Part shown: positions 53,566 through 63,135 of the stretch, in pieces
How positions within the stretch are numbered: the first letter of the stretch is position 1
How the letters are laid out: each line of letters begins with the position of its first letter
The notes under the pieces: generated by a model
Databases searched by the model: none
Seen by the model: the letters and a program-made list of their open reading frames with translations, nothing else
What the model was told of the DNA's origin: nothing
NCBI RefSeq assembly: GCF_012927645.1
Contig: NZ_JABBMT010000019.1
Span: 1-64,000 of the forward strand
Origin: Pseudoalteromonas arctica
GTDB taxonomy: Bacteria; Pseudomonadota; Gammaproteobacteria; Enterobacterales; Alteromonadaceae
Direction: 5' to 3'
DNA: 64,000 nt
Position numbers and translations under genes: made by a program

Positions 53566-54486
53566 ATGAGCGTACTTGTTGCGATTAGTGGACGTGATTG
53601 CAGTAAGATTATTACTGCGTTAGCTGCTAAATTACCAGATGTAAATATTTCACAGTGGCCAGACTGTGATAACTTAGAGGATGTTGAATTTGTGCTTGCT
53701 TGGCTGGCACCGGCAGATATGTGGGCACAACTACCAAATTTAAAAGCAGTGTCTTCATTTGGCGCAGGGGTCGATAGTATTGATTTAAACTTACTCCCCG
53801 ACAATGTCGTTGTGACACGCATCGTCGATGAAAATTTAGCTCATGATATGGCAGAGTATGTGCTTACCCATATTTTAGCGCATAAGTTAAGGCTTAAAGA
53901 CTATGTGATTAAGCAACAACAACGACAATGGCTGCCAAAACGCGCTTATAGTCATAATCATGTGGTGATTTTAGGTTTTGGTGAGTTAGGACAAAGTTGC
54001 GCTAAACGTTTACTGGCTAATAATTTTACCGTAAGTGCATTTTCACAAAACCCTAAAAATATACCCGAAGTGAATTGTATTCATCAAGCAAGTGAGTTAC
54101 CGAGTTTGTTAGCACAGGCTGATTATCTGGTGTGTTTATTACCACTAACGGCGCAAACGAAGGGCTTTATTAATCGCAATTTATTAATGCAGTTACCAAG
54201 TCATGCAGTGCTCATCAATGTAGCGCGAGGCCAGCACGTCGTTGCAGACGATTTACTTTGGGCATTAGATAATCAAATTATAAGAGGGGCAACATTGGAT
54301 GTTTTTGCGCAAGAGCCATTAGCTGCAGAGCATCCTTTTTGGCATCATTCAGCGGTCACAATGACTCCTCATTGCGCAGCGTTGTCTGATCTGGAAACTG
54401 TAACGCAGCAGATTGCTAATAATGTACAACGTATGAAAACAGGGCTTAAATTAAATAATCAGGTTGATAGAACAAAAGGTTATTAA
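53566..54486 (+). CDS. D-2-hydroxyacid dehydrogenase, GhrA-like
   Basis: A 306-residue NAD-dependent D-2-hydroxyacid dehydrogenase. The nucleotide-binding loop is VILGFGELGQSCAK, the substrate-side Arg lies in NVARGQHVVADDL, the acid Glu in DVFAQEPLAAEHPF and the catalytic His in TPHCA. The short length and WAPADMWAQLPNLKAV-type start match glyoxylate/hydroxypyruvate reductase A (GhrA). The role is reduction of glyoxylate or hydroxypyruvate. Another ATG lies five bases upstream out of frame. Confidence 0.87.
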   Translation: MSVLVAISGRDCSKIITALAAKLPDVNISQWPDCDNLEDVEFVLAWLAPADMWAQLPNLKAVSSFGAGVDSIDLNLLPDNVVVTRIVDENLAHDMAEYVLTHILAHKLRLKDYVIKQQQRQWLPKRAYSHNHVVILGFGELGQSCAKRLLANNFTVSAFSQNPKNIPEVNCIHQASELPSLLAQADYLVCLLPLTAQTKGFINRNLLMQLPSHAVLINVARGQHVVADDLLWALDNQIIRGATLDVFAQEPLAAEHPFWHHSAVTMTPHCAALSDLETVTQQIANNVQRMKTGLKLNNQVDRTKGY

Positions 54487-54584
54487 AAGTTCAGCAACAA
54501 TAGTGTGGTACACCTTGTTAGCAGCTGTAATTTTAGTTAGTCTGGGTAGTTCAAAAAACACTAACAATAATAATAAGGTGTACA

Positions 54585-54737
54585 ATGAAACAGCATCAAA
54601 CAGGCGTTAAATTTAGTATTATCGTTATTTCAGTACTCTTAATGGGTGTGTCGGCATGGTTTAATCAAGCTAATGCTAGTGAACAAGTCCCCGTTCTATT
54701 CGCGCAAAAAAATACCCTACCGAGCAAAGCGCGGTAG
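54585..54737 (+). CDS. Small secreted or membrane-anchored peptide (50 residues)
   Basis: A 50-codon gene too short for routine calling. ATG at 54585 is preceded by AAGGTG with 6-base spacing. It encodes a basic start, a hydrophobic segment (FSIIVISVLLMGVSAW), a possible signal-peptidase site (NQANA) and a 26-residue tail ending SKAR. No family is recognised. Its stop lies in the stem of a terminator used by the opposite gene, which is unusual. Encoded just downstream of the dehydrogenase gene on the same strand. Confidence 0.55.
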   Translation: MKQHQTGVKFSIIVISVLLMGVSAWFNQANASEQVPVLFAQKNTLPSKAR

Positions 54738-54741
54738 GGTA
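54713..54741 (-). terminator. Terminator of the minus-strand small membrane protein gene
   Basis: TACCCTACCG / CGCGGTAGGGTA stem. On the minus strand it is followed by ATTTTTTTG. It overlaps the 3' end of the plus-strand 50-codon gene. Confidence 0.8.
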
Positions 54742-54765
54742 CATAAAATTATCTAGGGAGAGATA

Positions 54766-55011
54766 TTAACTTTGCGGCACATTTAATTGCCCAAAGGTAT
54801 AAACCTTGAACAAGTAAAACGTGTTTATCAACACTAAACTCATGTTTGAAATAACACTCGACGACATTAAATCCAAGCTAAATGACAAAAACAGTAAAGT
54901 ACAGGCGCTGATCGCCGCTACACGCAGTACTGTTAATTGATTGATAAAAAACGCCCCTAATCCTAGGGCTAACAGGATAATATTTAAAAGCCAATCTAGC
55001 TCGTTTAGCAT
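54766..55011 (-). CDS. Small inner-membrane protein of unknown function
   Basis: An 81-residue protein with two or three hydrophobic helices (NIILLALGLGAFFINQL, AAISACTLLFLSFSLDL, SLVLINTFYLFKVY) and little else. No family recognised. The ATG at 55011 is chosen; a TTG six codons earlier is possible, and neither has a strong Shine-Dalgarno sequence. A good terminator follows, supporting a real gene. Confidence 0.6.
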   Translation of the reverse strand: MLNELDWLLNIILLALGLGAFFINQLTVLRVAAISACTLLFLSFSLDLMSSSVISNMSLVLINTFYLFKVYTFGQLNVPQS

Positions 55012-55110
55012 GGTTGTATCGTTGTTCAAGTGTTGAAAAAAGGAGCGCCATTATGTTGATATTTTGCGCACCTTTCAACCAAGTAATTTTATATTTTCAG
55101 ATTAGTTTTT

Positions 55111-55554
55111 TTAATCCCAAATTAGTTTTTGTAAAGCAGAAAAAAAGCCAGCTTGTTCGGTTACTCGATATTTTTGACACGTATCTGGTTGCTTATTGTT
55201 TTGACATAAATAAAGGTTGTTACGCGCTAAATCGGCATTTGGCTGCAAATTTGAGTCAAATAACATGGCGCCATAACCAAACAATCCCGGCCAATATACA
55301 CTTTGCGTTACTAAGCCTAATTTTTCATAGGTTAATAACTGTGGTTTGGGGATAACTAAAATAGCAAACATAATCACACCCGCTACGATAATGCCTGTAC
55401 GGCTTTTTTTTGTTTCAGCTAATTCACTGCTAGCAGTTTGTGGTTGCGTGACGTTTGTCTGAGCAGGCGCTTTTCGCTTGCTAGTTGGTGCCGTTGGTTT
55501 TTTTCGTTGAGGCGTTTTTCCTAGTAAGGATTGTTTTTTTATATTATTTGACAT
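55111..55554 (-). CDS. Single-pass membrane protein of unknown function
   Basis: A 147-residue protein. A Lys/Thr/Pro-rich basic N-terminal tail (about 1-50) precedes one transmembrane helix (GIIVAGVIMFAILVI) and a C-terminal domain with two cysteines (YLCQNNKQPDTCQKY) that could form a disulfide in the periplasm. No family is recognised. A plus-strand open frame overlapping it is rejected. ATG at 55554. Both this and the next small protein lie before the response regulator. Confidence 0.7.
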   Translation of the reverse strand: MSNNIKKQSLLGKTPQRKKPTAPTSKRKAPAQTNVTQPQTASSELAETKKSRTGIIVAGVIMFAILVIPKPQLLTYEKLGLVTQSVYWPGLFGYGAMLFDSNLQPNADLARNNLYLCQNNKQPDTCQKYRVTEQAGFFSALQKLIWD

Positions 55555-55622
55555 AAAGCAAATCTGGCCTTTTAAGCAGAGCTCTCTATAATGAGATGAT
55601 TAAATTAGAAAAGTTATATAAA

Positions 55623-55669
55623 TATACCTAAACCAATTGAAGCTCGCATCTTGAGGTGGTTTGGGTATA
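55623..55669. repeat. Short hairpin repeat, copy 1
   Basis: A 47-bp element with 13-base arms TATACCTAAACCA / TGGTTTGGGTATA (one mismatch) around a GAAGCTCGCATCTTGAGG core. The core and right arm recur at 58292-58322. It looks like a REP-like interspersed element. It lies 40 bases upstream of the response regulator. Confidence 0.7.
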
Positions 55670-55707
55670 GTAACTTAAACCTAGTTCATAACCTACGGGG
55701 ATCAACA

Positions 55708-56091
55708 ATGAATACGCAGCTTTCAATTTTAATAGTGGATGATGTGGGAACGGTGCGCAGTTTTCTCCATCAAACATTAATGCACTTAGGTATTGAAAAT
55801 GTTAAAGAAGCATCGACAGCTGCGCAATGTATCAGTGCTTGTCAAACGGCTGATTATAATATTATATTTTTAGATATTGAGTTGCCAGACGGTGATGGTA
55901 AAGAGATTATCGCGCAGATCAATGAAATAAATCCACAAACTAATGTCGTTATGGTATCGGCTCACTCAACGGTTGAGAATGTTAAAGATGCAATCGATAA
56001 AGGGGCTAAAGGATTTGTGGTAAAGCCATTTACACCGAAGAAAATTGCGGCGATGCTGAAAAAGTTTTATCCAGATTTAGATGTTGTTTAA
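55708..56091 (+). CDS. Stand-alone CheY-like response regulator receiver
   Basis: A 127-residue single-domain receiver. Acidic residues Asp11/Asp12, phosphoacceptor Asp56 (FLDIELPDG), switch Ser84 and Lys106 (VVKPF) are present. There is no output domain, so it should act through protein contacts, as CheY-type or phosphorelay proteins do. The 19-residue longer frame from 55651 crosses the repeat element and is unlikely; the ATG at 55708 has GGGGA upstream. No cognate kinase is adjacent. Confidence 0.9.
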   Translation: MNTQLSILIVDDVGTVRSFLHQTLMHLGIENVKEASTAAQCISACQTADYNIIFLDIELPDGDGKEIIAQINEINPQTNVVMVSAHSTVENVKDAIDKGAKGFVVKPFTPKKIAAMLKKFYPDLDVV

Positions 56092-56137
56092 CGCAACAGC
56101 AGAGTTTAAATAACTTTAAGCGTTAAATAATAGATAT

Positions 56138-56164
56138 AAAAAAACCGGCCTTGGCCGGTTTTTT
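56138..56164. terminator. Bidirectional terminator between the response regulator and rpsT
   Basis: AAAACCGGCC / GGCCGGTTTT with a two-base loop, A-run before and T-run after; serves both convergent genes. Confidence 0.9.
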
Positions 56165-56183
56165 ATATTCTAGCAAAAACAAA

Positions 56184-56444
56184 TTATAGCGCTTTGATCT
56201 TAGCTGCTATGCGGCTCTTATGACGAGCTGCTTTGTTTTTGTGAATTAGACCTTTAGTTGCATAACGGTCTAAAATAGGTGTAGCAACTGCGAAAGCTTG
56301 CTGTGCAGCTTCCTTGTCGCCCGCTTCAATAGCAACAACTACTTTTTTGAAGTATGTACGCATCATTGAACGACGGCTTGCGTTATGCTGACGGTTTTTT
56401 TCGCTAGTGATAGCGCGTTTTTTTGCAGACTTGATGTTAGCCAA
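56184..56444 (-). CDS. rpsT: 30S ribosomal protein S20
   Basis: An 86-residue basic protein beginning [20 protein letters not shown] and ending [12 protein letters not shown], the S20 family of the small subunit. The start codon is TTG with AGGAG 7 bases upstream; E. coli rpsT also starts with UUG, which is tied to its translational autoregulation by free S20. Divergent from murJ, as in most gammaproteobacteria. Confidence 0.96.
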   Translation of the reverse strand: MANIKSAKKRAITSEKNRQHNASRRSMMRTYFKKVVVAIEAGDKEAAQQAFAVATPILDRYATKGLIHKNKAARHKSRIAAKIKAL

Positions 56445-56699
56445 GGTTTGCTCCTAACAATCTTAAAATAAGCTTAATTTAAAGGCCGTGGAATATGCCC
56501 TTTTTAATCGTGAATGTCAACAAAAATTTGACATGCCAAGAAAAACTGCTCCTATATAACGAACATCAATTTGCCGCTCTAGCACAGTTAATAGCGCTAT
56601 TGTAACAAAGGCGGTGAGTTCAGCCTAGTGCTTTAGAGCGATTTATAAAAAAGACTGTGGCATAATTGTTTTTATCGTTGGTTTTAAAGCAGGTTTAGT

Positions 56700-58280
56700 G
56701 TGGCAAAAGGATTATTTCGTTCCGGTATGATTGTAAGTGCAATGACAATGATATCGCGTGTTTTAGGATTAGTGCGAGATGCTGTTGTCGCGAATTTATT
56801 AGGCGCAGGTGCTGCTGCCGACGTTTTTTTATTCGCTAATCGCATTCCCAATTTTTTACGCCGCTTATTTGCTGAAGGGGCATTTGCACAAGCATTTGTA
56901 CCAGTTTTGTCGGAAATCAAACAACAACAAGGAGACGACAAAGTTAGGCTGTTTGTAGCGCAAGCTGCGGGGACACTCGGAACTATTTTACTCATCGTCA
57001 CTCTTTTTGGTGTGATAGCATCCCCCGTTATTGCCGGTTTATTTGGTACTGGTTGGTTTATTGATTGGTGGTATGGAGGTCCAAACGCTGAGAAGTTTGA
57101 ACTAGCCAGTAGTTTGCTCAAGCTCACGTTTCCGTATTTATTTTTTGTCAGTTTGGTGGCGCTCAGTGGCGCAGTGATGAATGTTTATAATCGCTTTGCT
57201 GTTGCAGCGTTTACGCCAGTGCTGTTGAATATTTCGATTATTGCCTGTGCCATCTTATTACACGATAAATTCTCGGTTGGTGCTTATTCGCTTGCCATTG
57301 GTGTGTTTGTCGGTGGTGTAGTGCAATTATTGTTTCAGTTACCTTTTTTATATCGTGCAAAAATGTTAAGCCGTCCGCGTTGGGCGTGGCAGGACGAAAA
57401 TGTAAAAAAAGTCCGGAAATTAATGTTACCCGCATTATTTGGCGTATCGATTAGTCAAATTAACTTACTATTGGATACCGTGATCGCATCATTATTAATG
57501 ACAGGGTCAATTGCTTGGTTATATTATTCTGATCGCTTAATCGAATTTCCACTAGGGTTATTTGGCATTGGTATCGCAACGGTTATTTTACCTGCGCTAT
57601 CTAAATTACATAGCAGCGAAAAAAACAGTGATTTTCAGCACACCTTAGACTGGGGGGTGCGGTTTGTGATCTTTTTAGGCTTACCTGCGATGATTGGTTT
57701 GATGATCATTAGCCCGTTAATCATCTCTGTACTATTTGATCATGGCGCGTTTAGTCAAGGGGATGTCGATCATGTTCAGGCCGTGAGTTTAGGGGTGATG
57801 GCTTACTCAGTTGGACTGGTCAGTTTTATGTTGATCAAAGTTTTAGCGCCGGGCTTTTATGCACGTCAAGACACTAAAACCCCGGTGCGTATTGGCATTA
57901 TTACGCTGCTGCTGAACATGGTATTTAATATTATGTTAGCACCGTTTATAGGTTACTTAGGGTTAGCGCTTGCCACTTCAATGTCGGCCAGTTGTAATGC
58001 GTATCTGCTTTATCGTCAATTAAGCAAGGAGCAGGTTTATCAGTTTTCGCGTTTTAGTTTATTGTTTAGCAGCAAGTGTTTGCTCGCCGCTTTATTTATG
58101 GGGGCTGTAGTTTGGTACGCTGCGACACAGTTTTTATGGCGTCAGTGGCATTTTAGTGAGCAAGTTGTTTTATTGATAGGTTTACTCGCTCTGGCAGGGG
58201 GGGTGTACTTTTTAGTGTTGTTTTTACTTGGGGTAAGACTAAATACCATAAAAAATGTTGTTACCACACAATCAGGCTAA
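56700..58280 (+). CDS. murJ: Lipid II flippase MurJ
   Basis: A 526-residue, 14-helix MOP-superfamily flippase that moves lipid II across the inner membrane. The start (GLFRSGMIVSAMTMISRVLGLVRD) and blocks ADVFLFANRIPNFLRRLFAEG, FPYLFFVSLVALSGAVMNVYN, and PLGLFGIGIATVILPALS are MurJ signatures. GTG start with AAGCAGG upstream. It heads the conserved run murJ-ribF-ileS-lspA-fkpB-ispH. A short interspersed repeat begins right after its stop. Confidence 0.96.
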   Translation: MAKGLFRSGMIVSAMTMISRVLGLVRDAVVANLLGAGAAADVFLFANRIPNFLRRLFAEGAFAQAFVPVLSEIKQQQGDDKVRLFVAQAAGTLGTILLIVTLFGVIASPVIAGLFGTGWFIDWWYGGPNAEKFELASSLLKLTFPYLFFVSLVALSGAVMNVYNRFAVAAFTPVLLNISIIACAILLHDKFSVGAYSLAIGVFVGGVVQLLFQLPFLYRAKMLSRPRWAWQDENVKKVRKLMLPALFGVSISQINLLLDTVIASLLMTGSIAWLYYSDRLIEFPLGLFGIGIATVILPALSKLHSSEKNSDFQHTLDWGVRFVIFLGLPAMIGLMIISPLIISVLFDHGAFSQGDVDHVQAVSLGVMAYSVGLVSFMLIKVLAPGFYARQDTKTPVRIGIITLLLNMVFNIMLAPFIGYLGLALATSMSASCNAYLLYRQLSKEQVYQFSRFSLLFSSKCLLAALFMGAVVWYAATQFLWRQWHFSEQVVLLIGLLALAGGVYFLVLFLLGVRLNTIKNVVTTQSG

Positions 58281-58287
58281 AAAAATC

Positions 58288-58322
58288 AACTGAAACTCGC
58301 ATCTTGAGGTGGTTTGGGTATA
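58288..58322. repeat. Short interspersed repeat, copy 2 (left arm missing)
   Basis: GAAACTCGCATCTTGAGG plus the right arm TGGTTTGGGTATA match copy 1 over 31 bases with one difference. The left arm is absent, so this copy is truncated. It lies just after the murJ stop. Confidence 0.65.
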
Positions 58323-58389
58323 ATCGGTGATTCTGTAACCCAAGTGAAATTTTACTCGGTACATAACGCTCACAAAGGCATTAGGTGGC

Positions 58390-59316
58390 ATGGAGTTAAT
58401 TAGAGGCATTCACAATATTCGCACGCAGCATTACGGCTGTGTGTTAACTATTGGTAATTTTGATGGCGTGCATTTAGGTCATGCAGAAGTACTCAATGGG
58501 TTACTCAATGACGCTAAAAAATATAACTTACCGAGTACGGTAATGTTATTTGAGCCGCAGCCGCAGGAATTTTTTGCTAAAGACAATGCGCCAGCTCGAT
58601 TAACGCGATTGCGTGACAAGCTACGTTTGCTAGCTAAATTGGGTATAGAGCGTGTTATTTGCATTAGTTTTAATCAACAATTTGCCAATATGCAAGCTGA
58701 GCAGTTTGTAACAGAAATACTGATTAATAAACTTGGTGTAAAAGCGTTAACCGTGGGGGATGATTTTCGTTTTGGTAAAAGGCGCCAGGGGGATTTTAAT
58801 TTACTAACTAAGATGGGCCAAGCGGCTCATATGGATGTAAAAAGCACCGCGAGTTTTCGGCAATTAAATGCTAGAGTAAGCAGCACTTTGATCCGCCAAG
58901 CATTAGCTGAAGGTCAGTTAGCGCAAGCCAAAGCGATGCTAGGTCATGATTACGCAATATCAGGGCGAGTGATCCATGGCTGGAAACGCGGTCGTAAATT
59001 AGGTTTTAGGACTGCAAATATTGCGTTAAAGCGGCAAGTATGCCCAGTAAATGGGGTATTTGCGGTGCAAGTAACGTTAAACGATAAAACAGTGTATGGG
59101 GTTGCAAATATTGGCAACAAACCCACATTTAATGGAACACGCGCATTATTAGAGGTTCATCTGTTCGACTTTGCGCAAGATATTTATGGACAGTTTATGC
59201 ACGTGGAGTTAATAAAAAAACTTCGCGATGAGAAAAAATTCGAGACATTAACACAATTGACGGCACAAATAGCAACTGACGTTGCTGCCGCAAAACAGTG
59301 TTTTGGTTTAAATTAG
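58390..59316 (+). CDS. ribF: Bifunctional riboflavin kinase/FAD synthetase RibF
   Basis: A 308-residue enzyme making FMN and FAD. The FAD synthetase domain has GNFDGVHLGHAEVL and STLIRQALAEG; the C-terminal flavokinase domain has GRKLGFRTANI, GVFAVQV and ANIGNKPTFNG. Standard size. Follows murJ at a modest gap and precedes ileS by 25 bases, so probably co-transcribed with it. Confidence 0.96.
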   Translation: MELIRGIHNIRTQHYGCVLTIGNFDGVHLGHAEVLNGLLNDAKKYNLPSTVMLFEPQPQEFFAKDNAPARLTRLRDKLRLLAKLGIERVICISFNQQFANMQAEQFVTEILINKLGVKALTVGDDFRFGKRRQGDFNLLTKMGQAAHMDVKSTASFRQLNARVSSTLIRQALAEGQLAQAKAMLGHDYAISGRVIHGWKRGRKLGFRTANIALKRQVCPVNGVFAVQVTLNDKTVYGVANIGNKPTFNGTRALLEVHLFDFAQDIYGQFMHVELIKKLRDEKKFETLTQLTAQIATDVAAAKQCFGLN

Positions 59317-59341
59317 GTAGCCGATACGGAAACTAGGATTA

Positions 59342-62170
59342 ATGAGCGACTACAAGCATACTTTGAATTTACCGGAAACGACGTTTCCAATGCGCGGCAA
59401 TTTGGCACAACGTGAGCCGAAAATGCTTAAAGCATGGTATGAAGACGACCTATATGGTCAAATTCGCAACGCTAAAAAAGGTAAAAAAACCTTTATTTTG
59501 CATGACGGCCCTCCGTATGCAAATGGCGATATCCATTTAGGCCATTCAGTAAATAAAATTCTAAAAGACATTATCGTAAAATCAAAAACTTTATCTGATT
59601 TTGATGCGCCTTATGTACCAGGTTGGGACTGCCATGGTTTACCAATTGAACTAATGGTAGAGAAGAAAGTTGGTAAGCCGGGGGTGAAAGTCACGGCTGC
59701 TGAGTTTCGTGAAAAATGTCGTGCTTATGCTAAAAAGCAAGTTGAAGGTCAAAAAGTTGATTTTAAACGTTTAGGCGTATTTGCTGATTGGGATAAGCCT
59801 TACTTAACTATGAATTTTGATTTTGAAGCCAACGCTATTCGTGTGCTTGGTCGCATTATCGAAAAAGGTCATCTACACAAAGGTGCTAAACCTGTGCATT
59901 GGTGTACTGATTGTGGTTCAGCATTGGCTGAAGCAGAGGTTGAGTACCAAGATAAACAATCACCGGCTATTGATGTACGTTTTGAATTTGTTGATCAAGC
60001 GGCTGTTGTTAGTGCCTTTGATTTAAACGCAGGGCATGAAGGCTCAGGCACTGTAAGTACGGCTATCTGGACAACAACTCCTTGGACACTGCCAGCTAAC
60101 CGCGCGGTTGCAGTACATGCTGATTTAGAATATGCCTTAGTGCAAGTTGATGATGAAGACGCGCAGCAGCGTTTGATTTTAGGATCAGAGCTAGTCAAAG
60201 ATGCAATGGATCGCTACGGCTTTAAGCACTTTCACGTATTAGGTTATGTAACGGGCTCGGCACTTGAAAACTTGCAAGTAGCGCATCCATTTTATGATTT
60301 TAATGTGCCAGTGATTGTGGCTGATCATGTTACTACTGATTCTGGTACGGGTATCGTGCATACAGCACCTGGTCACGGCCAAGAAGATTTCGTGGCAGGC
60401 CTACAATACGGCTTAGAAGTGGCTAACCCGGTGGGTGCAAATGGTGTTTATTTACCTGACACTGAGCTTTTTGCAGGTCAACATGTATTTAAAGCCAATG
60501 CGAGCGTTGTTGATGTACTGACTGAGCGTAATGCGTTATTGCATCATCATGCATTGACGCACAGTTACCCGCATTGCTGGCGTCATAAAACGCCAATTAT
60601 TTTCCGTGCTACACCGCAGTGGTTTGTGAGCATGGAGCAAGCTAATTTGCGTCAAGATTCATTAAAAGAGATTAAAAATACGCAGTGGTTGCCTGAATGG
60701 GGTGAAAGCCGCATTGCCAATATGGTTGAAGGCCGCCCGGATTGGTGTATTTCGCGTCAACGTACATGGGGTGTACCAATTGCTTTATTTGTTGATAAAG
60801 ACACCGGTGCGCTTCACCCAGATACACAAGCATTGATTGAGAAAGCAGCCCTGCTGATTGAAAAATCAGGTATTCAAGCATGGTACGACTTAGAGCCTGC
60901 GACTTTACTTGGTGAAGCCGATGCACAACAATACATGAAAGTACAAGATACTTTAGATGTATGGTTTGACTCGGGTGTAACGCACGCCTGTGTGGTTGAT
61001 GCCCGTGAAGATTTAGTTGGTCCTGCTGATTTATACCTTGAAGGTTCAGATCAACACCGTGGTTGGTTTATGTCATCAATGATGACCTCAGTGGCAATTA
61101 ATGGTCATGCACCATATCGTCAAGTGCTAACTCACGGCTTCACTGTGGATGAAAACGGCCGTAAAATGTCAAAATCATTAGGCAATGTAATTTCGCCACA
61201 GAATGTGATGAATAAATTGGGCGCAGATATCTTACGCTTATGGGTTGCTTCAACTGATTACACTGCAGAAATGACCGTATCAGATGAAATCTTCAATCGC
61301 TCTGCGGATCGTTACCGTCGTATTCGTAACACTAGCCGTTACTTGCTTGCTAATTTAAGTGGTTTTGATCCTAAAACTGACCAAGTAGCTATTGATGATA
61401 TGGTTGAACTTGACCGTTGGATTGTTGGCCGTGCGGCGCAATTACAAGATGAAATTTTGTCGGCTTACGAAAGTTATCAAATGCTCCAAGTAACGCAAAA
61501 GCTAATGAATTTCTGTACTGGTGAGCTTGGTTCATTTTATTTAGATGTGATCAAAGACCGTCAATACACAGCGAAAAGCGACAGTCATGCCCGTCGTTCA
61601 TGTCAAACAGCGCTATATCATATTGCCGAAGCGATGACGCGCTGGATGGCACCAATCATGAGCTTTACCGCGCAAGAAATTTGGCAAGCACTGCCAGGTG
61701 AGCGTGACCTATATGTGTTTACCTCAGTTTGGTATGATGGCTTAAAAGCGGTTGGCGAAGGTCAGTTTAGTAATGACGATTGGTTAACGATTCTAAACGT
61801 GCGTGATGAAGTAAACCGTGTATTAGAAGGTGCACGTAAAGAAGATGTGATCGGTGCGACACTACAAGCTAATGTAAATATTTTTGCCAATGCAGAGCTT
61901 GCAGCTAAATTAGCTGCTTTGGGTGATGAGCTACGGTTTGTATTGTTAACATCCAACGTTACTGTTACAGCTGTTGATGCACAACCAGATGCAACTCAAA
62001 CAACTGAAATTGAAGGCTTATACATCAGCGTATCAGCTACCGGTGCACAAAAGTGCGAACGGTGTTGGCATTACTGTGATGATGTAGGTGCAAACCCTGC
62101 GTATCCAGAAATTTGTGGTCGTTGTGTTAGCAACGTAGATGGCGAAGGCGAAACACGCCAGTTCGCATAG
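59342..62170 (+). CDS. ileS: Isoleucyl-tRNA synthetase
   Basis: A 942-residue class I synthetase. The HIGH motif is [11 protein letters not shown], the KMSKS motif is [10 protein letters not shown], and the editing domain contains [11 protein letters not shown] and [12 protein letters not shown]. The C-terminal zinc site is CERCWHYC ... CGRC, as in the bacterial type with mupirocin sensitivity. Start ATG with AGGA close upstream. Confidence 0.97.
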   Translation: MSDYKHTLNLPETTFPMRGNLAQREPKMLKAWYEDDLYGQIRNAKKGKKTFILHDGPPYANGDIHLGHSVNKILKDIIVKSKTLSDFDAPYVPGWDCHGLPIELMVEKKVGKPGVKVTAAEFREKCRAYAKKQVEGQKVDFKRLGVFADWDKPYLTMNFDFEANAIRVLGRIIEKGHLHKGAKPVHWCTDCGSALAEAEVEYQDKQSPAIDVRFEFVDQAAVVSAFDLNAGHEGSGTVSTAIWTTTPWTLPANRAVAVHADLEYALVQVDDEDAQQRLILGSELVKDAMDRYGFKHFHVLGYVTGSALENLQVAHPFYDFNVPVIVADHVTTDSGTGIVHTAPGHGQEDFVAGLQYGLEVANPVGANGVYLPDTELFAGQHVFKANASVVDVLTERNALLHHHALTHSYPHCWRHKTPIIFRATPQWFVSMEQANLRQDSLKEIKNTQWLPEWGESRIANMVEGRPDWCISRQRTWGVPIALFVDKDTGALHPDTQALIEKAALLIEKSGIQAWYDLEPATLLGEADAQQYMKVQDTLDVWFDSGVTHACVVDAREDLVGPADLYLEGSDQHRGWFMSSMMTSVAINGHAPYRQVLTHGFTVDENGRKMSKSLGNVISPQNVMNKLGADILRLWVASTDYTAEMTVSDEIFNRSADRYRRIRNTSRYLLANLSGFDPKTDQVAIDDMVELDRWIVGRAAQLQDEILSAYESYQMLQVTQKLMNFCTGELGSFYLDVIKDRQYTAKSDSHARRSCQTALYHIAEAMTRWMAPIMSFTAQEIWQALPGERDLYVFTSVWYDGLKAVGEGQFSNDDWLTILNVRDEVNRVLEGARKEDVIGATLQANVNIFANAELAAKLAALGDELRFVLLTSNVTVTAVDAQPDATQTTEIEGLYISVSATGAQKCERCWHYCDDVGANPAYPEICGRCVSNVDGEGETRQFA

Positions 62171-62179
62171 GAGTACGAA

Positions 62180-62680
62180 GTGAGCAAACTAGCCCAAAAA
62201 AGTGGTTTAGTGTGGCTTTGGTTAAGTTTGCTACTTTTAGTAGCAGACTTTGCCAGTAAAACACTGGTTGTTAAAACCATGAACCTACGCGAATCAATTG
62301 ATATATTGCCATTTTTTAATCTAACCTATGTGCATAATTATGGCGCAGCTTTTAGTTTTTTAAGTGAAGCGGGAGGGTGGCAACGTTGGTTTTTAAGCGT
62401 TATCGCTATTTCAATCAGCGTATTATTGATCTGGTGGCTAAAACGTTTACCTGCCACTAATAAAATTTTATGCAGTGCTTATTCGTTAGTATTAGCGGGC
62501 GCAATTGGCAACTTATATGACCGTATCAGCCATGGTTATGTGATTGACTTTTTACACTTTTATTATGAAAGCTGGAACTTTCCTGCGTTCAATATTGCCG
62601 ACAGTGCGATTTGTATTGGTGCCGCATTATTATTATTTGATGCCTTTACAGGCGAAAGTCCTAAGGAGCAAAAAGCATGA
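62180..62680 (+). CDS. lspA: Lipoprotein signal peptidase LspA
   Basis: A 166-residue, four-helix signal peptidase II. The catalytic aspartates lie in GNLYDRISHGYVIDFL and NIADSAICIG. GTG start with AGGAG 7 bases upstream. It overlaps fkpB by an ATGA. It processes lipoproteins such as the GDPD and M3 peptidase of this window. Confidence 0.96.
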   Translation: MSKLAQKSGLVWLWLSLLLLVADFASKTLVVKTMNLRESIDILPFFNLTYVHNYGAAFSFLSEAGGWQRWFLSVIAISISVLLIWWLKRLPATNKILCSAYSLVLAGAIGNLYDRISHGYVIDFLHFYYESWNFPAFNIADSAICIGAALLLFDAFTGESPKEQKA

Positions 62681-63135
62681 GCCAAGCAGTTATAGGTGAA
62701 AAGTCAGAGGTCATTTTTCATTTCTCAATTAAGCTATCGGATGGCTCTGCGGCAGATTCAACCAAAGTGCATAATAAGCCAGCAAAATTAACGATGGGCG
62801 ATGGTAGTCTAACGGCTAACTTTGAAAAATGCTTATTTGGTTTAGCGTCTGGTGATAGCAAGTCATTTGAACTTGAGCCAGAAGATGCTTTTGGTCAACC
62901 AAACCCAGATAATATTTACTATGTAGAGCGTAGTAAGTTTGGCCCAGAAACGCCGGCTAAAATTGGCTCTATTATTGCGTTTACTCAGCCTGATGGCACC
63001 GAATTACCAGGTGTTGTACGTGAAGTGCAGGGGGAGTCTGTGACCATCGATTTTAATCATCCGCTTGCAGGTCAACGTTTAACTTTTGAAGTTGATATTT
63101 TAGAGGTTACCGATATTGCTAAGGTAAGTAACTAA
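62677..63135 (+). CDS. fkpB: FKBP-type peptidyl-prolyl isomerase FkpB/SlpA
   Basis: A 152-residue FKBP isomerase with an IF (insert-in-flap) type domain. [18 protein letters not shown] opens the FKBP fold, [21 protein letters not shown] is the flap region, and [17 protein letters not shown] closes it. The gene overlaps lspA by ATGA and ends TAATG into ispH, so the three are translationally coupled. Confidence 0.96.
   Translation: MSQAVIGEKSEVIFHFSIKLSDGSAADSTKVHNKPAKLTMGDGSLTANFEKCLFGLASGDSKSFELEPEDAFGQPNPDNIYYVERSKFGPETPAKIGSIIAFTQPDGTELPGVVREVQGESVTIDFNHPLAGQRLTFEVDILEVTDIAKVSN

Noticed and set aside
55014..55355. 113-codon plus-strand frame
   Set aside because: Overlaps a better minus-strand gene with a clear topology.
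56684..57127. 147-codon minus-strand frame
   Set aside because: Shadow of murJ; composition follows the opposite gene.
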